64,000 bases of DNA from Acidobacterium sp. Lineage in GTDB: Bacteria; Acidobacteriota; Terriglobia; Terriglobales; Acidobacteriaceae. The stretch is from contig PMUI01000044.1 in NCBI GenBank assembly GCA_003166955.1, forward strand, positions 1 to 64,000, written 5' to 3'. A program made the position numbers and the translations under genes. Positions 60,052 to 64,000 of this stretch are shown here, piece after piece. The notes under the pieces are model-generated. The model was not told the origin of the DNA and did not search any database. It worked only from the letters and a program-made list of their open reading frames with translations. Positions within the stretch are counted from its first letter, which is position 1. The number at the start of each line of letters is the position of its first letter.

Positions 60052-61086
60052 TCACATCGTAAGGACAACGCGGAACTCTGCTTTGCCGCTCAGCATCCGC
60101 GCGTACGCCTCGGCCGCTCTTTCGAGCGGATAGGTTTCAATCATGGGACGCACGCCGCTCAGTTCGGCAAAGCGCAGTGTGTCCTCGGAATCGGCTGGAG
60201 TTCCCGCGGCCCAGCCCTGAATTGACTTACTTCCCCCGATGAGCTGGATCGGTGTGACCTCAATGGGATCGAAGGTCGCACCTACAACAATGAGCTTGCC
60301 GTTCGGCCCCAGCCCGTCGATCAGCTCCGACATCGCTTTTGAGTTAGGGGCCGTGGCCATAATGACCTTTGCGCCGCCCAGCTTCTGCAATTCTTCGGCT
60401 GCCTTCGTCGCTTTGCTGTCGATGTACACGCTCGCTCCCAGCTTCTTTGCCAACGCCGCATTTTCCGGGCCGCGCCCGATCGCCGCGACCTTATAACCAA
60501 ACTTATTCGCGAATTGCACTCCCAGGTGACCCAGACCACCGATTCCCTGCACTGCCACGAGGTCGCCAGGGAAGGCCCCGCTGTGCCGCAGGGCGTTATA
60601 GGTGGTAATTCCAGCGCAGAGCAGCGGCGCTGCATCCACGTCGCCCAGACTATCCGGGATCGAGACCAGCGCCTCGACCGGAGCCACCATGTATTGCTGG
60701 TATCCACCGTCATAGCTAATGCCTGCAATTTTCAGATTCCGGCAATTACGGAAGTCTCCCCGCCGGCATTCGGGGCAAGTGTTATCCTGGCCGCCGTGCC
60801 AGCCAACGCCCACGCGCTGCCCCTTCTTCCACACAGCAACACCGGCCCCCACTTCGTCGATAACTCCCGCCACTTCATGTCCTGGAATGCGAGGATACTG
60901 AATTCCCGGCCACGCGCCTTCTACCGTGAGCACGTCGCTGTGACAAACACCGCAGGCCTGCACTTTGATCCGTACGTGTCCCGCACCCGGCCTGGGGATT
61001 TCGCGCTCAACTACCTCGAAACCCGCTCCCGGCTTTGCAATCTGCGCGACTTTCATCGTTGCTGCTGCGATAGCTGCTGCTGCCAT
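60052..61086 (-). CDS. Zinc-dependent alcohol dehydrogenase (MDR family)
   Basis: A 344-residue NAD(P)-dependent alcohol/aldehyde dehydrogenase of the medium-chain family. Catalytic zinc: Cys in CGVCHSD, His/Glu in PGHEVAGVI and a Cys in LLCAGITTY. A structural zinc loop TCPECRRGDFRNC is present. The nucleotide fold is GIGGLGHLGVQF. GGAGG precedes the ATG at 61086 by a few nt; an internal start MKVAQIA is possible. The first ~10 residues (MAAAAIAAAT) are alanine-rich and untypical. Lone gene; substrate unknown. Confidence 0.9.
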   Translation of the reverse strand: MAAAAIAAATMKVAQIAKPGAGFEVVEREIPRPGAGHVRIKVQACGVCHSDVLTVEGAWPGIQYPRIPGHEVAGVIDEVGAGVAVWKKGQRVGVGWHGGQDNTCPECRRGDFRNCRNLKIAGISYDGGYQQYMVAPVEALVSIPDSLGDVDAAPLLCAGITTYNALRHSGAFPGDLVAVQGIGGLGHLGVQFANKFGYKVAAIGRGPENAALAKKLGASVYIDSKATKAAEELQKLGGAKVIMATAPNSKAMSELIDGLGPNGKLIVVGATFDPIEVTPIQLIGGSKSIQGWAAGTPADSEDTLRFAELSGVRPMIETYPLERAAEAYARMLSGKAEFRVVLTM

Positions 61087-61138
61087 AAATCCTCCTGTGT
61101 TTTTGGTGAGTGTTGAGGTCAACTTACTCCTGCTCGAC

Positions 61139-61627
61139 TTACTCTGTAACTTCGAAGATCACTTCGAGTTCCACCGGCATCCCCAGCGGAAGACTGGCCA
61201 CGCCGATCACCAGCCGCACGCCCGTCGCCTCCACGCCAAACACATCGCGAAACAGATCCGAAACAGCATCCGCCACCCGGGGCTGATCGAAGAAATCTCC
61301 CGACGTCGCCATGAACACGCCCAGTCGAACCACGCGCCGCACGCGATCGAGCGAGCCCAGATGCTTCTTCGCCGCCGCCAGCACGCTCAACGCCGCGGTC
61401 CGCACCGCATCTCGTCCCGCCTCCGCATCCAGTTCCTTGCCCAGCCGCCCAATGTACTTCGGCTTGTGATCCACAACCGGAAGCATCCCGCTAAAGAAAA
61501 GTAAGTTGCCCGTTTGCAACGTTTCGAGGTAAGTGCCAAACGGCGTCGGCGCAGCAGGTAACTCAATACCAAGTTCCTGCAGCCGGCGCTCCGCCCCGCC
61601 CCGCTCCGCCCCTTGACCGCCTACCAT
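61139..61627 (-). CDS. RidA (YjgF/YER057c/UK114)-family protein
   Basis: A 162-residue member of the RidA/YjgF superfamily; RidA proteins hydrolyse reactive enamines/imines. Its LQTGNLLFFSGMLP and VFMATSGDFFDQ regions, with VRLVIGVASLPLGMPVELE near the end, match the longer YjgF-like subfamily. The Arg of archetypal RidA (binding the substrate carboxylate) is seen as GVRLVIG in the corresponding place. The start overlaps the SDR stop by 7 bp. The first 19 residues (QGAERGGAERR) are encoded by a 10-bp tandem repeat and may not be native to the family. Confidence 0.85.
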   Translation of the reverse strand: MVGGQGAERGGAERRLQELGIELPAAPTPFGTYLETLQTGNLLFFSGMLPVVDHKPKYIGRLGKELDAEAGRDAVRTAALSVLAAAKKHLGSLDRVRRVVRLGVFMATSGDFFDQPRVADAVSDLFRDVFGVEATGVRLVIGVASLPLGMPVELEVIFEVTE

Positions 61628-62328
61628 TTGCCTGCGTGCGCACCATCGTCCACGTGCAGCACCTCCCCGGTCACATGACCGGCTTCGGTCAGATAAACAA
61701 CAGCGTCGGCGATGTCCTTCGGATCGGAAACCGTCCCCATCGGCGACCGCGCCGTCAGATTGCCCCCATGCAACGGCGTGGCCACCACCCCAGGCGCGAC
61801 CGCGTTGAAGCGAATCTTCTCTTTCGCGTATTCGTTCGCGAGGCTCAGCGTGATCGCGTCAATTCCGCCCTTCGTCATCATCGGAATCGACGCCGGAACC
61901 CCGCGGATCGGGTTATCGGCGAGCGATGCGGAAATGCTCGTCACACTGCCCCCGGTCCCCTGCCTCAACATCTGTTTCACAGCCATCTGCGTAATGAAAA
62001 CGAACCCATCAAGGTTGGTGGAGACGAAGGCGCGAAGTTCTTCGGCGGTATATTCCGTGAATGGCTTAGAAGAATAGATTCCCGCGTTGTTCACAACATG
62101 GTCGATCGACCCGAACGTTTCGATCGCCGCCCGCGCCACCTGCTCCGCCGTCGTTTGCTGCCCGATGTCACCATCCACCAGTGCAAGCTGCGGCGACGGC
62201 GCAAACCCCGCCTTCGTTACATTGCGCGACGTGGCCACTACGTTATAGCCGCGGTCCAGAAAGGCCTGGACAATGGCCGCTCCGATGCCTTGTGAGGCGC
62301 CGGTTACGATGACCGTTTTGCCTGGCAT
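61621..62328 (-). CDS. Short-chain dehydrogenase lacking the catalytic Tyr
   Basis: A 235-residue Rossmann-fold protein. The cofactor loop is TGASQGIG and the stabilising NNAG is at 80-83. In the active-site helix, where the family has YxxxK, there is PMMTK: Lys153 is kept but Tyr is Pro149. The catalytic Ser is replaced in position by the SISASL segment with two extra residues. It may therefore bind NAD(P) without the usual reduction chemistry, or use an altered mechanism. It is translationally coupled to the RidA gene, which suggests a shared imine/keto substrate. A 25-bp palindrome lies 88 bp upstream. Confidence 0.82.
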   Translation of the reverse strand: MPGKTVIVTGASQGIGAAIVQAFLDRGYNVVATSRNVTKAGFAPSPQLALVDGDIGQQTTAEQVARAAIETFGSIDHVVNNAGIYSSKPFTEYTAEELRAFVSTNLDGFVFITQMAVKQMLRQGTGGSVTSISASLADNPIRGVPASIPMMTKGGIDAITLSLANEYAKEKIRFNAVAPGVVATPLHGGNLTARSPMGTVSDPKDIADAVVYLTEAGHVTGEVLHVDDGAHAGKW

Positions 62329-62415
62329 ATGTGGCTCCCCGCAGAGCCGTCTGGAGATCCGGCTTCGCGCGCCCGGGCCCTGGAGTCATCCACTGTGTGC
62401 GTGAACAATTACAAA

Positions 62416-62440
62416 CAGGCAGATTCCTGGAACCTGCCTG
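62416..62440. promoter_or_regulatory. 25-bp palindrome upstream of the SDR-RidA pair
   Basis: CAGGCAGATTCC (62416-62427) and GGAACCTGCCTG (62429-62440) are inverse copies with one mismatch around a single centre base. It lies 88 bp before the SDR start and 108 bp past the aminotransferase stop, in a 219-bp gap with no gene. Compact symmetry fits a dimeric regulator operator (TetR- or MarR-like), or a terminator for the aminotransferase. Confidence 0.45.
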
Positions 62441-62547
62441 GCGATTCTTAAAAGGTTACGCCCGCAACGTGAAAATCCGCCATTCCGGGCGTTTTCCGGG
62501 TGTCTGCTCAAAAAGCTGGCCGACAGCCCCGTGGCGGCACGGATCCA

Positions 62548-63750
62548 TCATCGCGCCCCAAACTCCGCGCAAACCTCCTCCATGCCCCGCCGAAATTCCT
62601 CCTCCGAGGTCAGCAAACTCACCACCAGCCATCCCGCGCCGCCAAATCCGAAAAAGGATCCAGGGTGCACGTACACCCCGCGCTCCTCCAGCAGCCGTAC
62701 CGCCAGATCCTCATCGCGTTCGAGAGCCGGGACCCGCAGCACCGCGTACCATCCCGCTTCCACCTCTAGTCGTGTAACCGGCAGATTTCGTAACAGTATC
62801 TGATCTAAATTCTGGAGATTTCCGCGCGTCCTCGCCCGAATCAGCTTCTGGACCGTTCCGCACCCCGCGAGCCAAACGGGCAACGCACACTGCACCGGGG
62901 CGTTCATTGACAAAAACGTGTCCGCCACCACCTCCAGCCGATCCAACGCCGCCCGCCGTTCCCCCTCCGGACCCATCGCCAGAATCCACGCCACCTTCAT
63001 CTGCGGCAGCGCCGCAATCTTGCTGATGCCGCTCAGCACAAACGTCAGGCAAGGTTGCTCCCCGACAGCGAAACTCTTTCCCTCTGCGCTGTCGTTATGG
63101 CCGCACAGCGGCGACTCGCCCTCCGCGAAGGAGTCCAGAAAAACCTCATCCACCACCAGCGCCAGCCCGTGCTCCGCGCAAATCCGCTCCAGCTCCCGCC
63201 GCTCCGCCGCCTTGGTGTAATGCCCCGTGGGATTGTTCGGATGTACCACCGCAATCGCCTTTGTCCGCGCCGTGATCCGCTCGCGCAAGCCGGCAAAATC
63301 GATCTGCCACCCGTGGTCGTACACCAGCGGATACGCCACCAGCCGCACATCCTCGATCTGCGCCAGAAAGTCGAACAGCGGATAACTCGGCTGCGCGATC
63401 AGCACCTCATCGCCCGCATCGCACAATAGCCGAAACAGCCAGCTGTAAGCCTCGCTCGTTCCTGTAGTCAGAAAAATCTGCTGCGGATCGACGGCCGCAC
63501 CCCGAGCCGCGTAGTAGGCGCACACCGCCTCCCGCGCCCGCAGCATCCCGCGCGGCTCCGGATCATAGACCAGCGCCGCGCGATCACCCAGCGCCGCCAG
63601 AATCCCCGCCCCATCGTACGTAAACCCGCACTGCGTAGGATTCGACGCCGTCAGATCCAGCATCGGCAATCCCGCAGCACGCCGCACTCGCAGCGCCCGC
63701 GCCAGCCGCGTCTCCGCTAAATCCCACGCCGTCCTCACCGAAAATCGCAC
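62548..63750 (-). CDS. Aminotransferase class I/II (PLP-dependent)
   Basis: A 400-residue fold-type I PLP aminotransferase. The PLP lysine is in LSGISKIAALPQMKVAW, the phosphate-binding region TTGTSEAYSWLF, and HPNNPTGHYT and VVDEVFLDSF hold the conserved Asn and Asp/Tyr pair. An N-terminal DLTASNPTQCGF segment is characteristic of the subfamily with 'S-N-P-T' in place of G-x-P. An insertion of ~15 residues (ESPLCGHNDSAEGKSF) precedes the Lys region. Divergent from a HAD gene. Substrate unknown. Confidence 0.88.
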   Translation of the reverse strand: MRFSVRTAWDLAETRLARALRVRRAAGLPMLDLTASNPTQCGFTYDGAGILAALGDRAALVYDPEPRGMLRAREAVCAYYAARGAAVDPQQIFLTTGTSEAYSWLFRLLCDAGDEVLIAQPSYPLFDFLAQIEDVRLVAYPLVYDHGWQIDFAGLRERITARTKAIAVVHPNNPTGHYTKAAERRELERICAEHGLALVVDEVFLDSFAEGESPLCGHNDSAEGKSFAVGEQPCLTFVLSGISKIAALPQMKVAWILAMGPEGERRAALDRLEVVADTFLSMNAPVQCALPVWLAGCGTVQKLIRARTRGNLQNLDQILLRNLPVTRLEVEAGWYAVLRVPALERDEDLAVRLLEERGVYVHPGSFFGFGGAGWLVVSLLTSEEEFRRGMEEVCAEFGAR

Positions 63751-63773
63751 CTGCTCATCTTTTCACAGCGCCC

Positions 63774-63808
63774 GCCCCGCACCCTGGACCCTGCACCCTG
63801 TACGCTGG
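63774..63808. repeat. Tandem heptamers in the HAD gene leader
   Basis: Five 7-nt units in register: GCCCCGC, ACCCTGG, ACCCTGC, ACCCTGT and ACGCTGG, followed by TCCAG and the ATG at 63814. The ACCCTGT unit matches the CCCTGTA words in the proS leader array, and both end 5 nt before the start codon. Confidence 0.75.
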
Positions 63809-63813
63809 TCCAG

Positions 63814-64000
63814 ATGCCCATCCGCGCCGTCATCTTCGACTACGGCGAAGTCCTCTGCTCCCCGGACCCCGCCGCGCACCGCCGCCTCCTCGCCCTCACC
63901 GGCCTCAACAACGATGCCTTCGAACGCCTCTACTGGCGTGACCGCCGTGACTACGACCTTGGCGTCCTCGACGGCCCCGGCTACTGGGCCAAATTCGCCG
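63814..64000 (+). CDS. HAD-superfamily hydrolase, partial (right edge)
   Basis: The first 62 residues of a haloacid dehalogenase-like hydrolase. IRAVIFDYGEVLCSPDPAAH is the DxD/DxG motif I region, with the nucleophile Asp10. The cap begins at RLLALTGLNNDAFERLYW. HAD proteins with DYGEVL are usually phosphatases. The start codon follows the heptamer leader; no ordinary ribosome site is seen. The rest lies beyond the window. Confidence 0.85.
   Translation, partial: MPIRAVIFDYGEVLCSPDPAAHRRLLALTGLNNDAFERLYWRDRRDYDLGVLDGPGYWAKFA

Noticed and set aside
61561-61627. Repeat at the start of the RidA gene as a further heptamer array
   Set aside because: The period is 10 (GGGGCGGAGC twice), not 7, and it lies in coding sequence.

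Overview
The window looks like a chromosomal segment of an Acidobacteriota (probably Terriglobia) genome. The signs are two very large carboxypeptidase-regulatory-domain TonB receptors, an orphan permease of the 'acidobacterial duplicated orphan permease' type, CRTAC1/ASPIC, TPR and multiheme cytochrome genes side by side, an Acidobacterium-type GH79 enzyme, high GC, and many exported glycoside hydrolases and redox proteins. This placement is inferred from gene content; no 16S rRNA is present. I see no CRISPR array, insertion sequence, prophage or rRNA operon.

Layout. 0-7 kb: proS (cut by the left edge), a P-loop kinase with a small partner, a membrane diguanylate cyclase, a bacilliredoxin, murB and a Tat-exported GH79 glycosidase that overlaps the relic of a hemerythrin gene. 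7-16.5 kb: a winged-helix/TPR regulator divergent from a TonB receptor that is followed by two amidases. 16.6-19.1 kb: an orphan FtsX/MacB-type permease. 19.4-28.5 kb: an eight-gene respiratory operon behind a near-perfect CRP/FNR-type palindrome (amicyanin-like cupredoxin, GltD-like FAD/FeS oxidoreductase, Rieske protein, split cytochrome b, octaheme cytochrome c, monoheme lipoprotein, and an outer-membrane monoheme porin resembling Cyc2). 28.6-39.9 kb, minus strand: TonB receptor, two TPR proteins, CRTAC1, heptaheme cytochrome-TPR and GH130 in one run with a structured leader. 40.3-45 kb: redoxin, a heme c / type-2 copper monooxygenase-like / TPR fusion, and an exported GH13. 45.2-49.5 kb: tRNA-Gln and a ybbP-ybbA pair divergent from a tesA-like gene.

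49.6-64 kb holds housekeeping and accessory metabolism: truB, a TonB-domain protein, folE with two adjacent pterin synthases, a glycosyltransferase, a TlpA-like lipoprotein, a DUF1345-like membrane protein, a frameshifted membrane protein, pdxA translationally coupled to a transporter-kinase fusion (KdgT permease + DUF1537 kinase, a likely two-gene tetronate catabolic system), an Asp-nucleophile hydrolase, an alcohol dehydrogenase, a RidA protein, an SDR without the active-site Tyr, an aminotransferase and the start of a HAD phosphatase.

The most unusual signals are: (1) six loci of degenerate tandem heptamers, four of them lying against start codons and one inside a signal-peptide coding region; (2) the permease-kinase fusion coupled to PdxA; (3) the respiratory operon that may connect quinone, periplasm and outer membrane; and (4) the heme c-copper monooxygenase-TPR fusion with all six expected copper ligands.
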